NCBI RefSeq assembly: GCF_003515065.1 | Contig: NZ_QXGH01000009.1 | Location: 310,001 to 374,000, forward strand | DNA length: 64,000 nt | Direction: 5' to 3' | Origin: Nocardioides immobilis | GTDB taxonomy: Bacteria > Actinomycetota > Actinomycetes > Propionibacteriales > Nocardioidaceae | Shown: positions 1 through 7,598 of the stretch, one piece after another | Layout of the letters: each line of letters starts with the position of its first letter | How positions within the stretch are numbered: position 1 is the stretch's first letter | Position numbers and translations under genes: made by a program | Notes under the pieces: model-generated | The model's database searches: none | Told to the model about the DNA's origin: nothing | Seen by the model: the letters and a program-made list of their open reading frames with translations, nothing else

Positions 1-2
1 GG

Positions 3-413
3 CAGCCGCAGCACGACGCGGCGTACGTCGCGGAGCGCGGCGCGGGCGCCTACCTCAACGGGCGCCGCCTCACCATGGCCGTGCCGGCGAGCGACAACCA
101 CCAGCCGCCGTACCGCACCGCCCGCCGGGCCTGGGTCGGCCGCGAGCTGCCCGGCCTCGGCAGGCTGGAGCTCACCTGGGCGTGCTGCGGCGTCGACTAC
201 CCGCACCTGATCGCGGGCGACGCCCGGGCGCTGGTCTACAACCACAGCAAGCCGTGGGACCACCTGCCCGGCTCCCTGCTCGTGCAGGAGTCCGGGGGCT
301 GGATCGGCGGCAACGACGGTCAGCCGTTCGCGGCGCAGGGCCTCGGAGGCGGCCTGGTCAGCGCACCCGACCGGGCGACGTACGACGCCGTGGTCGCCGC
401 TCTGGGCTCGTGA
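3..413 (+). CDS. Inositol monophosphatase family protein, C-terminal part (cut by window edge)
   Basis: The reading frame is open from the first bases of the window, so the gene begins upstream and only about 136 C-terminal residues are seen. The visible part starts with a stretch ending AERGAGAYLNGRRL, the typical inositol monophosphatase segment where the strand after the metal site meets a GA-x-x-NG turn. Further on, DYPHLIAGDARALVYNHSKP and WDHLPGSLLVQESGGWIGG match the family's C-terminal signature: the WDH Asp is a metal ligand and the GG turn follows. The family hydrolyses myo-inositol-1-phosphate, fructose-1,6-bisphosphate or histidinol phosphate; the substrate cannot be told from this half. 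The gene is convergent with the LCP gene, with about 40 nt between. Confidence 0.85.
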   Translation, partial: QPQHDAAYVAERGAGAYLNGRRLTMAVPASDNHQPPYRTARRAWVGRELPGLGRLELTWACCGVDYPHLIAGDARALVYNHSKPWDHLPGSLLVQESGGWIGGNDGQPFAAQGLGGGLVSAPDRATYDAVVAALGS

Positions 414-452
414 CGGTCTCCCGAGCGAACCTCCGCAGGCCTTCGCGGGCGA

Positions 453-1892
453 TCAGCAGGCCTGGCCGAGGTCGTCGGCCTGGTTGGCGGCGTAGCCCTC
501 GCTGAGGGAGCCGATCGAGCCGCCGGTGACGGAGTCGGGATTCTTCTTGCGCTTCTTCGCCGGCGGGGCGTCGCCCTCGGCCCGGTCGATGGCCTCGGCG
601 ACCTTGTCGTGGATCAGGTCGACGTCGGGGTCGCCGGTGTTGACCAGCGGCGGCACCAACGACAGCGTCGACATCTTCTGGTCGCGCGCCTTGAGCGCGA
701 GGTCGATGAAGCGGCTGGCCTCGGAGGCAGGAAGGTTCGTCGAGAACATCTCGCTCGAGGCCTTGGTGAGGTCCTCGAAGTTCCGCAGCACGGTCTCGGG
801 GCTGAGCTGCTGGAGCATCGCGTTCATCACGCACTTCTGGCGCGCCATCCGCGAGTAGTCGTCGGAGCCCTCGCGGGCACGGGCGAACCAGAGCGCCTCG
901 AAGCCGTTGAGCTTCTGGGTACCCGGGTCGATGTAGCCGGTGACGTCGTCACCGAGGCCGCCGACGGGGATCGCCTCGCGGACGTTGACCGTCACGCCGC
1001 CGACCGCGTCGACCAGCTGCTTGAAGCCCGACAGGTTGACCATCGCCCAGTAGTTGATCTCCAGGCCGGTGATGCCCTCGATCGCCATCACGGTGGCGTC
1101 GACGCCAGGGGTCTTGGAGTCGCCGAACAGGTCGGTGTGGTCCTCGGCCCAGGTGCTCACCCCGTTGAGGTAGCACCCGTCGCAGTCGAACCCGTCGGGG
1201 AACTCGTCGGCCATGACCGAGCCCTCCTCGAACGGGAAGCTCGCCATGTTGCGCGGCAGCCCGATCAGCACGGTCCGCCCGGTGTCGGCGTCGATGGAGG
1301 CGACGGTCATCGAGTCCGGTCGCAGGCCCCAGCGGCCGGCACCGGAGTCCCCGCCGAGCAGCAGGACGTTGTAGCGCCCGTCGTGGGCCTCGGTGACCTC
1401 GCCGTCACCGAAGACGGCGATCACCCAGTCGCGGTGGACGGAGACGAGGTGGGCGCTGAAGAGCATGACGCCGGCGACGGAGAAGCACAGCAGGCCGTTG
1501 AGGCCGACAGCGGCGCGGCGGTGCTGCAGGCGCAGGCTGAGCGGCCGGCCGATCCGCCAGGCGTCGATGAACAGCGCCGCCCAGCCGATCGCGCCGGCGA
1601 GCAGGGCCGCCCAGAGCACGAGCAGCAGGTCGGCATTGGTCGCGAGGCGGAACGCGATGCGCCGGTCGAGCAGGACCGCGAGGAGGACGACGCCCCCGAC
1701 CACGAGCGACGCCAGCCAGATCCGCAGCGCGATCCGGCCGATCTTCTGGTTGCCCGCGACCAGCTGGGCCGACCCGGGGGCGACGAGCGTCATCGCCATC
1801 AGCGCCAGCGCCCGGCGGAACCGGACGCGAGCGGCACGCTCGGCGACGCTCGTCTGGCCGTGAAGCCGGGACGGCGCGGTGAGGTCGGCCAT
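453..1892 (-). CDS. LytR-CpsA-Psr (LCP) family protein with four N-terminal membrane segments
   Basis: LCP proteins transfer undecaprenyl-linked glycopolymers onto peptidoglycan at the outer face of the membrane. The ATG chosen gives 479 residues and has an AGGAGA motif 10 nt upstream; an in-frame GTG 17 codons earlier has no such support. The first ~155 residues hold four hydrophobic segments (around ALALMAMTLVAPGSAQL, IWLASLVVGGVVLLAVLL, LLLVLWAALLAGAIGW and LLCFSVAGVMLFSAHL). This is more than the single anchor usual for LCPs. The LCP domain follows from about residue 170, with LLLGGDSGAGRWGLRPDSM, IGLPRN and the Arg-rich FARAREGSDDYSRMARQ that binds the pyrophosphate. The tail is Lys-rich and ends in a lone Cys. 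A second LCP gene lies at 4521-5774. Confidence 0.9.
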   Translation of the reverse strand: MADLTAPSRLHGQTSVAERAARVRFRRALALMAMTLVAPGSAQLVAGNQKIGRIALRIWLASLVVGGVVLLAVLLDRRIAFRLATNADLLLVLWAALLAGAIGWAALFIDAWRIGRPLSLRLQHRRAAVGLNGLLCFSVAGVMLFSAHLVSVHRDWVIAVFGDGEVTEAHDGRYNVLLLGGDSGAGRWGLRPDSMTVASIDADTGRTVLIGLPRNMASFPFEEGSVMADEFPDGFDCDGCYLNGVSTWAEDHTDLFGDSKTPGVDATVMAIEGITGLEINYWAMVNLSGFKQLVDAVGGVTVNVREAIPVGGLGDDVTGYIDPGTQKLNGFEALWFARAREGSDDYSRMARQKCVMNAMLQQLSPETVLRNFEDLTKASSEMFSTNLPASEASRFIDLALKARDQKMSTLSLVPPLVNTGDPDVDLIHDKVAEAIDRAEGDAPPAKKRKKNPDSVTGGSIGSLSEGYAANQADDLGQAC

Positions 1893-1981
1893 GCGCGGTG
1901 TCTCTCCTGCCGGGGAAGTGAGCAGTGACCCGCTCAGTATCACCAGTCACACCTGTCACACGGTGCGCGACGCGCCGCGCT

Positions 1982-2044
1982 CGTCGTACCTGAACTTCCG
2001 GCCCCTTCTGGGGCGAATTCAGGGCCGGAACTTCAGGTACGACG
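1982..2044. repeat. Long dispersed palindrome, copy 1
   Basis: A 23-nt left arm (1982-2004, beginning CGTCGTACCTGAACTTCCGG) pairs with a right arm at 2022-2044 with a single mismatch, leaving a 17-nt middle. Inside it GCCCC-TTCT-GGGGC (2001-2014) can form a competing small hairpin. The same arms occur at 26170-26232. This copy lies between the start of the LCP gene and the stop of the dehydratase gene, which are both on the minus strand. It could act as a terminator for the dehydratase transcript. A REP-like or mobile origin is equally open. Confidence 0.8.
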
Positions 2045-2048
2045 CAGC

Positions 2049-3014
2049 TCAGGCGGCTGCGAGGCGGGCGATCTCGTCGGCAGAGGCGTTGCCACCGGTG
2101 CACATCACCGCGACGCGACCGGGCCGGGCGTCGGTGGCGAGGAGTCCGGCCAGGGCTGCGGCACCGGCACCCTCGGCGAGGGTGTGGGCGTGGGAGGCGA
2201 GCAGCCGGGCGGCCGCGTCGATCGCGTCGTCGGACACGAGCACGAAGTCCTGGAGCCCCGCGCGCAGGTGCGGGAGCGTGGCCGGATAGCCGCTCGACGT
2301 CGCGAGCCCGGACGCCCGGGTGGCGGAGGGGGCGGTCTCGACCGCGCCCGAGCGCCACGACCGCCAGGCCGCGGGCGCGGCGGCCGACTGGACGCCGATC
2401 ACCCGGCACGCGGGCGCCAGCACGTCGCGCACCAGGCAGGCGCCGACGGCGCCCGTGCCGCTGCCGATGGGGACGAAGACGGCATCGAGGCCGGGCGCCT
2501 GCCGGAACAGCTCGAGGTACGCCGTCGCGTGGCCGAGGACGATCCGCGGGTCCGTGGTGTCGACGTACGACGGCGCGCCGGGGCCGGTCGCCAGCGAGCG
2601 CGCGTGCGCGGCAGCGTCGCCGAGACAGTCGCCGTGGCTCACGACCGTCGCACCCAGCGCGGCGACCGCGTCGCGCTTGACCTGGGGCGCCGAGGACGGC
2701 ATCACGACCGTGGCGTGGCATCGGGCGATCCGCGCGGCGTAGGCCACCGACTGCGCGTGGTTGCCGGTCGAGCAGGTGACCAGGCCGGTTGCCCGTTCGT
2801 CGTCGGTCAGCCGGGCGGCGAGATAGACACCTCCGCGCACCTTGAACGACCCGGTCGGGAGCACGTGCTCGTGCTTGACGAGGATCTCGGTGCCGGCGAA
2901 CCGGTCGAGGAGCGGGTGACCGACGAGCGGGGTCGTGCCGAGCTCGCGCGCGACGATCTCGCCCGCCGTCTCGATCCCCGCGAACGTCAGGGCCTGGTCC
3001 TCGATGGTCTCCAT
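2049..3014 (-). CDS. Threonine/serine dehydratase, PLP-dependent
   Basis: This 321-residue enzyme belongs to the fold-type II pyridoxal-phosphate family that deaminates threonine or serine to 2-oxobutyrate or pyruvate. The PLP lysine is K58 in LPTGSFKVRGG, and the CTGGN turn near the C-terminus holds the cofactor ring. CSTGNHAQSVAYAARI is the family's substrate/PLP-phosphate loop. At 321 residues it has only the catalytic domain and lacks the ~80-residue ACT-like regulatory domain of biosynthetic IlvA, so it is more likely catabolic or a side-specificity enzyme. It is divergent from a LysR-type regulator 93 nt away, which is the classic layout for local control. ATG start with GGAG a few bases upstream. 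Confidence 0.88.
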   Translation of the reverse strand: METIEDQALTFAGIETAGEIVARELGTTPLVGHPLLDRFAGTEILVKHEHVLPTGSFKVRGGVYLAARLTDDERATGLVTCSTGNHAQSVAYAARIARCHATVVMPSSAPQVKRDAVAALGATVVSHGDCLGDAAAHARSLATGPGAPSYVDTTDPRIVLGHATAYLELFRQAPGLDAVFVPIGSGTGAVGACLVRDVLAPACRVIGVQSAAAPAAWRSWRSGAVETAPSATRASGLATSSGYPATLPHLRAGLQDFVLVSDDAIDAAARLLASHAHTLAEGAGAAALAGLLATDARPGRVAVMCTGGNASADEIARLAAA

Positions 3015-3072
3015 GGCTCCAGTCTCGCCCGGGAACCAGTCATCGGTCCAATAGTTCGTTTCACGCTAAATC

Positions 3073-3101
3073 ATCGACAACATCGATATAACGGCTACCG
3101 T
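3073..3101 (+). promoter_or_regulatory. Candidate LysR box and lysR-type gene promoter
   Basis: In the 93-nt divergent gap, ATCGA-CAACA-TCGAT (3073-3087) is a perfect interrupted palindrome of the T-N11-A kind bound by LysR regulators. It is followed by TACCGT (3096-3101), a -10 box exactly 6 nt before the regulator's ATG, suggesting a leaderless mRNA. The box sits where a bound regulator could repress its own gene and activate the divergent dehydratase (inference). Confidence 0.55.
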
Positions 3102-3107
3102 GGAGCC

Positions 3108-3998
3108 ATGATCGACGTCCGCCGCCTCGAGGCCCTCGTGGCCCTGCGCCGCACCGGCACCGTCTCGGCGGCTGCAGCCCAGCTGCACTACGGCCAGCCG
3201 ACGATCTCCCACCACCTCCGCCGGCTCGAGGTCGAGACCGGCAGCGTGCTGCTCCAGCGGGTCGGCCGCGGTCTGCGGCTCACCCCCGATGGCGAGCGGC
3301 TCGCCCGCCGTGGCGAGGAGATCCTGGCCCTCCTGGCCCGTGCCGAGGCCGAGCTGACGGCGTCGACCAGCCTGCAGGCCGGGCAGGTCCGGCTGGCCGC
3401 GTTCCCCTCCGCGGCAGCCACGCTGGTGCCGGCCGCGGTCGCCCTCCTCGTCGAGCGGCACCCGGGTCTCGGCCTCGACCTGATCGAGGCCGAGCCCCCT
3501 GAAGCGGCGGCGATGCTGCGCGCCGGCACCGCCGACATCGCGCTGACCTTCGCCTACCCCGGCCAGGCCGAGCCGGACGGCGTCACTGCGGTGACCGTGC
3601 ACGAGGACGCGCTCTACCTGGTCGCGCCGGGCAGCCTCGACCCCGGCGCCGGACCGGTGGACCTGGCGCGGTTCGCCGACACCCGGTGGGTGACCGGCTG
3701 CGAACGCTGCCGCAGCGAGCTGCTCGCCCTGTGCTCGAAGGCCGGCTTCGAGCCCCGGATCGCGTACGCCAGCGACGACTACGTCGCCGTCCAGTCACTG
3801 GTGGCCAGCGGCCTCGGCGTCACGGTGCTCCCCGGCCTCGCCCTGCGCGCCCACCGCAACCCCGACGTCGTCCGGCTTCCCGTCCCGGGCGCGGCCCGCA
3901 GGATCCAGGTGACGACGTACGGCGCTCCCCCGCACCCCGCCTCCGTCGACGCGGTCGCGGCGGTGCTCACCGAGGTGGCCGGGGCGTCAGAGTCCTGA
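3108..3998 (+). CDS. LysR family transcriptional regulator
   Basis: A 296-residue LysR-type regulator. Residues 1-60 form the winged helix-turn-helix, with VALRRTGTVSAAAAQLHYGQ followed by PTISHHLRRLEVETG as the recognition helix. The remaining ~230 residues are the periplasmic-binding-protein-like effector domain. Two cysteines close together (CERCRSELLALC) in the effector domain could be redox-active or structural, but this is only a guess. The ATG at 3108 is preferred because it begins the conserved MIDVRRLEALVAL sequence and has a leaderless-type -10 box 6 nt upstream. It is divergent from the threonine dehydratase, its likely target. Its last 12 nt overlap the stop end of the convergent thioesterase gene. 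Confidence 0.9.
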   Translation: MIDVRRLEALVALRRTGTVSAAAAQLHYGQPTISHHLRRLEVETGSVLLQRVGRGLRLTPDGERLARRGEEILALLARAEAELTASTSLQAGQVRLAAFPSAAATLVPAAVALLVERHPGLGLDLIEAEPPEAAAMLRAGTADIALTFAYPGQAEPDGVTAVTVHEDALYLVAPGSLDPGAGPVDLARFADTRWVTGCERCRSELLALCSKAGFEPRIAYASDDYVAVQSLVASGLGVTVLPGLALRAHRNPDVVRLPVPGAARRIQVTTYGAPPHPASVDAVAAVLTEVAGASES

Positions 3999-4496
3999 CC
4001 GGCCGGCCTCGATCGCGGCCCGGCTCGCCAGCCGGTGCGCGCGCCGGATGTCGGCCTCCCGCATCCGCCGCTCGTCGTCCTCCGTCTCCGGCTGCAGGGG
4101 CGGAACCGGCCGGGCGGACCCGGCCGCGTCGATCGCGACGAAGACGAAGTACGCCGACGCCACGTGCCGGCTCTCGGTGGTTGCGTCGTCCCAGGGCTGG
4201 GTCTCGACCCGGACCCCGATCTCCATCGACGAGCGGCCGGCCCAGTTGATCTGGGCGAACGTCCGGACGATGTCGCCGACCCGTACCGGCTCCAGGAACG
4301 CCATCTCGTCCAGGGCCGCCGTCACCGCCGGGCCGCCGCTGTGGCGCTGGGCGACGACACCCGCCGCGGAGTCGGCGACCTTCACGATCTCGCCGCCGTG
4401 GATGTTGCCGAGCAGGTTGGCCTGTGCACGGGCGCTCACGGTCGCGAGCTCGATCCGCGAATAGCTGGGCGTGCGGGCCTCGAACGTAGTCGTCAC
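3987..4496 (-). CDS. Acyl-CoA thioesterase, hotdog fold
   Basis: A 169-residue single hotdog-domain protein of the YciA/BFIT group that hydrolyses acyl-CoA to free acid and CoA. The signature is NLLGNIHGGEIVKVADSAAG, where N-x-x-G-x-IHGG caps the long hotdog helix and the following Asp is the catalytic residue of the family. DEMAFLEPVRVGDIV and SSMEIGVRVETQ are the next conserved strands. The C-terminal ~30 residues are charged and probably extend beyond the fold. The GTG start at 4496 has TACCGT 6 nt upstream, so its mRNA is probably leaderless. It is divergent from the second LCP gene with only 24 nt between the two start codons. Acyl-CoA genes nearby fit a fatty-acid role; the exact chain length is unknown. 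Confidence 0.85.
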   Translation of the reverse strand: MTTTFEARTPSYSRIELATVSARAQANLLGNIHGGEIVKVADSAAGVVAQRHSGGPAVTAALDEMAFLEPVRVGDIVRTFAQINWAGRSSMEIGVRVETQPWDDATTESRHVASAYFVFVAIDAAGSARPVPPLQPETEDDERRMREADIRRAHRLASRAAIEAGRSGL

Positions 4497-4502
4497 AGCA
4501 GG

Positions 4503-4512
4503 ACGGTAGCGT
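4503..4512. promoter_or_regulatory. Overlapping divergent -10 boxes
   Basis: The ten bases ACGGTAGCGT hold TACCGT on the minus strand (4508-4503, 6 nt before the thioesterase GTG) and TAGCGT on the plus strand (4507-4512, 8 nt before the LCP ATG). The two -10 hexamers share two bases, so two polymerases could not bind at once. Confidence 0.5.
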
Positions 4513-4520
4513 CGTGCCCC

Positions 4521-5774
4521 ATGGCAGAGCGCCCAAGCGGCCCGCCGGCCGGAGCCGGCGGCGACGACCGCGACTTCGACTGGATGTACGGCGACCGTCC
4601 GGCGGGGACACCCCCGCCCACCCGGCCGACCCCGCGGCAGCCCCCGCCGCCCGCCGAGAACAGGCCCGAGCCGACCCGGATGCTGCCCGCCCAGCCCCGG
4701 CCACCGGCCGCCCGCCCGGAACCCGCCCAGCGGCCCTCGCCGGCCGCCCCCGCACCGCCGTACCAGCCGCCGGTCTCGGCGGCCTCGACCGGCCGTCGAC
4801 CGCCGACGTCCGGCGGTGGCAGCCGCAGCCGGTGGTCGCGGCCGCGCACCTGGATCACGCTGGTGCTCGTCCTGATCCTGCTCTGGCTGGTCTATGTCGT
4901 CGCGGTGCCGTTCTTCACCTGGACGAAGGTCGACAAGATCGCGTTCGAGCCGGACGGCGACCGGCCGGACGACCAGCCCGGCACGACGTACCTCATGGTC
5001 GGCAACGACTCCCGCGCCGGGCTCACCGAGGAGGAGCGGAAGAAGTACAACACCGGCAACCCGGAGAGCTCCCTGGCCGACACCATCATCATGCTGCACA
5101 CCGGCTCCGGCGGCCCCGACGTGATGGTCTCCTTCCCCCGCGACTGGATCATCGACGGCAACAAGATCAACGGCCTGTGGGACCCCGGCGACCCGACCAG
5201 GCTGGTCGCGGCGCTGGAGCAGGAGACCGGCATCCGGATCGACGAGTACGTCGAGATCGGGCTCGGTGGCGTGGCCGGCGTGGTCGACGCCGTCGGCGGC
5301 ATCGAGATCTGCCCGAAGGAGAAGATCAAGGACCCCAAGGCCGGTCTCGACCTGAAGAAGAAGGGTTGCCAGGAGGCCGACGGCGAGGTCGCGCTCGCCT
5401 ACGCCCGGACCCGAGCCACCACTCGGGGCGACCTGGACCGGGTCGGCCGGCAGCGCGAGGTGATCGCCGCGATCGGCGACAAGGTGCTGTCACCCTGGTC
5501 GGTCATCAACCCGATCCGGTGGTGGCGGCTCAACAGCGCGATCCCGGACTTCTTCGCGTTCGGCGAGGGCACCGGCCAGACCGACGTCGGTCGGTGGGCG
5601 CTGGCGATCGGCGGGATCGGCGACGGCGGGCTGACCTGCACGATGCCGGTCACCGACGGCTCCGCGAACACCATCGACCGCGACCGCGCCGACCCGCTGT
5701 TCGACGCGATCATCGAGGATCGCACCGACGACATCACCAAGAAGCAGTGCACCGCGGCAGGAGTAGCAGAATGA
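4521..5774 (+). CDS. LytR-CpsA-Psr (LCP) family protein with proline-rich N-terminus
   Basis: This 417-residue protein begins with about 105 residues of Pro/Ala/Arg-rich, disordered cytoplasmic sequence, then one membrane anchor at about 111-132, then the extracellular LCP domain. The domain shows YLMVGNDSRAG, SLADTIIMLH, VSFPRDWIID and, later, ALAYARTRATTRGDLDRVGR with the Arg residues that grip the polyprenyl pyrophosphate. Its expected job is attaching wall teichoic-acid-like or arabinogalactan-type polymers to peptidoglycan. The Pro-rich tail resembles those found in actinobacterial division and wall proteins and may be a scaffold or phosphorylation site (inference). Its stop overlaps the next gene's start as ATGA, so it is translationally coupled to the enoyl-CoA hydratase. 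Confidence 0.9.
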   Translation: MAERPSGPPAGAGGDDRDFDWMYGDRPAGTPPPTRPTPRQPPPPAENRPEPTRMLPAQPRPPAARPEPAQRPSPAAPAPPYQPPVSAASTGRRPPTSGGGSRSRWSRPRTWITLVLVLILLWLVYVVAVPFFTWTKVDKIAFEPDGDRPDDQPGTTYLMVGNDSRAGLTEEERKKYNTGNPESSLADTIIMLHTGSGGPDVMVSFPRDWIIDGNKINGLWDPGDPTRLVAALEQETGIRIDEYVEIGLGGVAGVVDAVGGIEICPKEKIKDPKAGLDLKKKGCQEADGEVALAYARTRATTRGDLDRVGRQREVIAAIGDKVLSPWSVINPIRWWRLNSAIPDFFAFGEGTGQTDVGRWALAIGGIGDGGLTCTMPVTDGSANTIDRDRADPLFDAIIEDRTDDITKKQCTAAGVAE

Positions 5775-6646
5775 CGACGTACGAGACGCTCGACTGGGAT
5801 GTCGACGAGGACGGCGTCGCCGTACTCACCCTCGACCGGCCGGACGCGCTCAACGCGTTCGACCTCACCATGGCCCGCGAGCTCGAGCAGGTCTTCCTGA
5901 CCGACGCGCGTGACGACGCCGTGCGCGCGGTCGTGGTGACCGGCTCCGGCCGCGCGTTCTGCGCGGGGATGGACCTGTCGGCCGAGGGCAACGTGTTCGG
6001 GCTGGACGAGTCGCTCGCACCGACGCCCGAGGACTTCCGCCAGCAGTACGACGAGCCGCCGTACGCCGAGGGTGTCCGCGACACCGGCGGCAAGGTGACG
6101 CTGGCGATCCACGCCCTCCCCAAGCCGGTCATCGGCGCGATCAACGGCGCCGCTGTCGGCATCGGCGCCACGATGACGCTGGCGATGGACATCCGGCTGG
6201 CCTCGACCAATGCGAGGATCGGCTTCGTGTTCGGCCGGCTCGGCATCGTGCCGGAGGCGTGCTCGACGTGGTTCCTGCCCCGGATCGTCGGCATCCAGCA
6301 GGCACTCGAGTGGGTCTACTCCGCCGACATCCTCACCGCCGAGCAGGCCCACGCCGGACGGCTGGTCCGCAGCCTGCACGAGCCCGACGAGCTGCTGCCG
6401 GCGGCACTCGACCTGGCGCGCTCGTTCGTGGTCGACCGGTCCCCCACCGCGCTCGGCCTCGCCAAGCAGATGCTCTACCGCAACAGCGCTGCCGAGCACC
6501 CGCTCGAGGCGCACCTGTCGGACTCGCTCGCGATGTTCTACACGTCGATCGCCGACGGCAAGGAAGGCGTCGCGGCGTTCCTGGAGAAGCGGTCGCCGGA
6601 GTTCAAGGGCAAGGCGACCGAGCTGCCGCGGATCTATCCGGCGTGA
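5771..6646 (+). CDS. Enoyl-CoA hydratase/isomerase (crotonase) family protein
   Basis: A 291-residue crotonase-fold protein. Family marks are the N-terminal VLTLDRPDALNAFDLTM, the oxyanion-hole loop GSGRAFCAGMDLSAEG and the second oxyanion segment INGAAVGIGATMTLAMDIRL, followed by FVFGRLGIVPEACSTWFLPR. The last holds a Glu at the usual catalytic position. Such enzymes hydrate 2-enoyl-CoA in beta-oxidation or carry out related isomerisations; the crotonase family is too diverse to name a substrate. Its ATG overlaps the LCP stop by four bases (ATGA), an odd functional pairing that may be only a product of compaction. Its stop codon lies in a hairpin shared with the convergent small gene. Confidence 0.85.
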   Translation: MTTYETLDWDVDEDGVAVLTLDRPDALNAFDLTMARELEQVFLTDARDDAVRAVVVTGSGRAFCAGMDLSAEGNVFGLDESLAPTPEDFRQQYDEPPYAEGVRDTGGKVTLAIHALPKPVIGAINGAAVGIGATMTLAMDIRLASTNARIGFVFGRLGIVPEACSTWFLPRIVGIQQALEWVYSADILTAEQAHAGRLVRSLHEPDELLPAALDLARSFVVDRSPTALGLAKQMLYRNSAAEHPLEAHLSDSLAMFYTSIADGKEGVAAFLEKRSPEFKGKATELPRIYPA

Positions 6647-6674
6647 GCCTGGTGATGTGGAGCCGGAGGCTCAC
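6643..6674. terminator. Bidirectional hairpin containing two opposing stop codons
   Basis: GTGAGCCT (6643-6650) pairs perfectly with AGGCTCAC (6667-6674). The TGA of the plus-strand crotonase gene and the TGA of the minus-strand DUF1059 gene lie in the two arms. With no U-tract this would be a GC-stem type terminator working in both directions. Confidence 0.5.
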
Positions 6675-6814
6675 ATCGCCATGAACAGGATCTCCTCGCG
6701 GGAGTACTCCCGACCCGGGTGCTCGGCCGCGAGGTGCTCCTGAACCTTCTCGACCAGCTCGTCGTCGTCCGCGCCACGGATCGTGACGTCACATGGGCAG
6801 CGCAGCGAGGGCAT
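6671..6814 (-). CDS. Small DUF1059-like protein
   Basis: A 47-residue protein, MPSLRCPCDVTIRGADDDE onward, matching the short DUF1059 pattern: a CxC near the N-terminus, an acidic (D/E)-E-L-V-E-K-V-Q-x-H helix and a following AAEH-P motif. Members are small, soluble and of unknown function. The ATG at 6814 is used; an in-frame extension upstream would run into the LPDTG protein gene and lacks family similarity. It lies 11 nt downstream of the sortase substrate gene on the same strand, so it is probably read through from that promoter, and it is convergent with the crotonase gene. The short length makes the assignment moderate. Confidence 0.65.
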   Translation of the reverse strand: MPSLRCPCDVTIRGADDDELVEKVQEHLAAEHPGREYSREEILFMAM

Positions 6815-6825
6815 CGGGTGTCCGC

Positions 6826-7401
6826 TCAGGCAGGTGCCGGTGCGCTGCGCCGACGGGCGTAGACGACCGTCGCCGATCCGCCGCCGACCAGACCGACACC
6901 GAGCAGCAGCCACAGCAGTGCCGGGCCGCCCGTGTCGGGCAGCAGCCCACCGGGCCCGTTGTCGTCGTCACCGTCGGGGTTGTTGCCGCCGGCCGAGTCG
7001 ACCGCGAACGCGGCGCTGGCGTGACACCGGGCGAAGGTGTCGTCGCTCGGGCGGAAGCGGGAGGTGACGGTGTAGTCCTGGCCCGTCTCGAGCACCGGCC
7101 CGACGACGGTCTTGGTGCCGCCGTTGTACTTGACCGTCTTGTCCCACACGACGTTGCCGCCGGGCCTGGTCTTGATCGCGAGGTCGACCTTGCCCTTGGG
7201 CGGGGTCGGGCTGTTCGCCGAGACCGAGATCCTGATGACGACCCGCTTGCCGGGCTCGACAACTGCGGGAACGTCGATGTTGCAGTCCGTCTCGATCTTC
7301 CCCGAGTAGGGGTCGGGAGCCGTGGCGGCCGCGTGAGCGGGCACACCAACGAGAGAAACGGCCCCGAGAATGGCACCGGCGAGAACAACCGATCCGCGCA
7401 T
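6826..7401 (-). CDS. LPDTG-anchored surface protein (sortase substrate)
   Basis: A 191-residue secreted protein. Residues 1-25 are a signal peptide (positive MRG, hydrophobic VVLAGAILGAVSLVGV, cut after AHA). The middle is a beta-rich, Ig-like domain of about 110 residues with two cysteines. The C-terminus is a textbook cell-wall sorting signal: an Asp/Gly/Asn-rich wall-spanning linker, LPDTGG at about 154-159, a hydrophobic stretch (LLWLLLGVGLVGG) and a basic tail ARRR. The ATG at 7401 has AAAGGGG 5-11 nt upstream. The sortase gene lies just upstream on the same strand, so the two very likely form a dedicated enzyme-substrate pair. Function of the displayed domain is not recognised. Confidence 0.88.
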   Translation of the reverse strand: MRGSVVLAGAILGAVSLVGVPAHAAATAPDPYSGKIETDCNIDVPAVVEPGKRVVIRISVSANSPTPPKGKVDLAIKTRPGGNVVWDKTVKYNGGTKTVVGPVLETGQDYTVTSRFRPSDDTFARCHASAAFAVDSAGGNNPDGDDDNGPGGLLPDTGGPALLWLLLGVGLVGGGSATVVYARRRSAPAPA

Positions 7402-7598
7402 ATCAGCCCCTTTGTTCACCCGGCTCAACGTCCCAATGCGGGACAGGTCACCCCCGGCGATCGAGAATTTCAACAAATCATAGTCATGGGGGGTGGATCC
7501 CCGCGACGGAAGGTGCAAAGTCGCGGTCCCCATCTCGAGGCGCGGGACTTCCCCATCCGGCTCCGGGGCCGACCCCGACCTGGTTTTCAGATGCGATA
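7402..7598 (-). other. 197-nt gap between sortase and substrate genes
   Basis: No open frame with family similarity is seen. The strand complementary to the given one is moderately AT-richer near the substrate start (around 7460-7480) than its surroundings, so the substrate gene may have its own promoter and a 5' leader. I looked for a c-di-AMP or other riboswitch core and could not support one by eye. Confidence 0.3.

Noticed and set aside
7402..7598. Riboswitch upstream of the surface protein gene
   Set aside because: Wall-protein genes in actinomycetes can have c-di-AMP riboswitches, but no matching core could be traced by eye.
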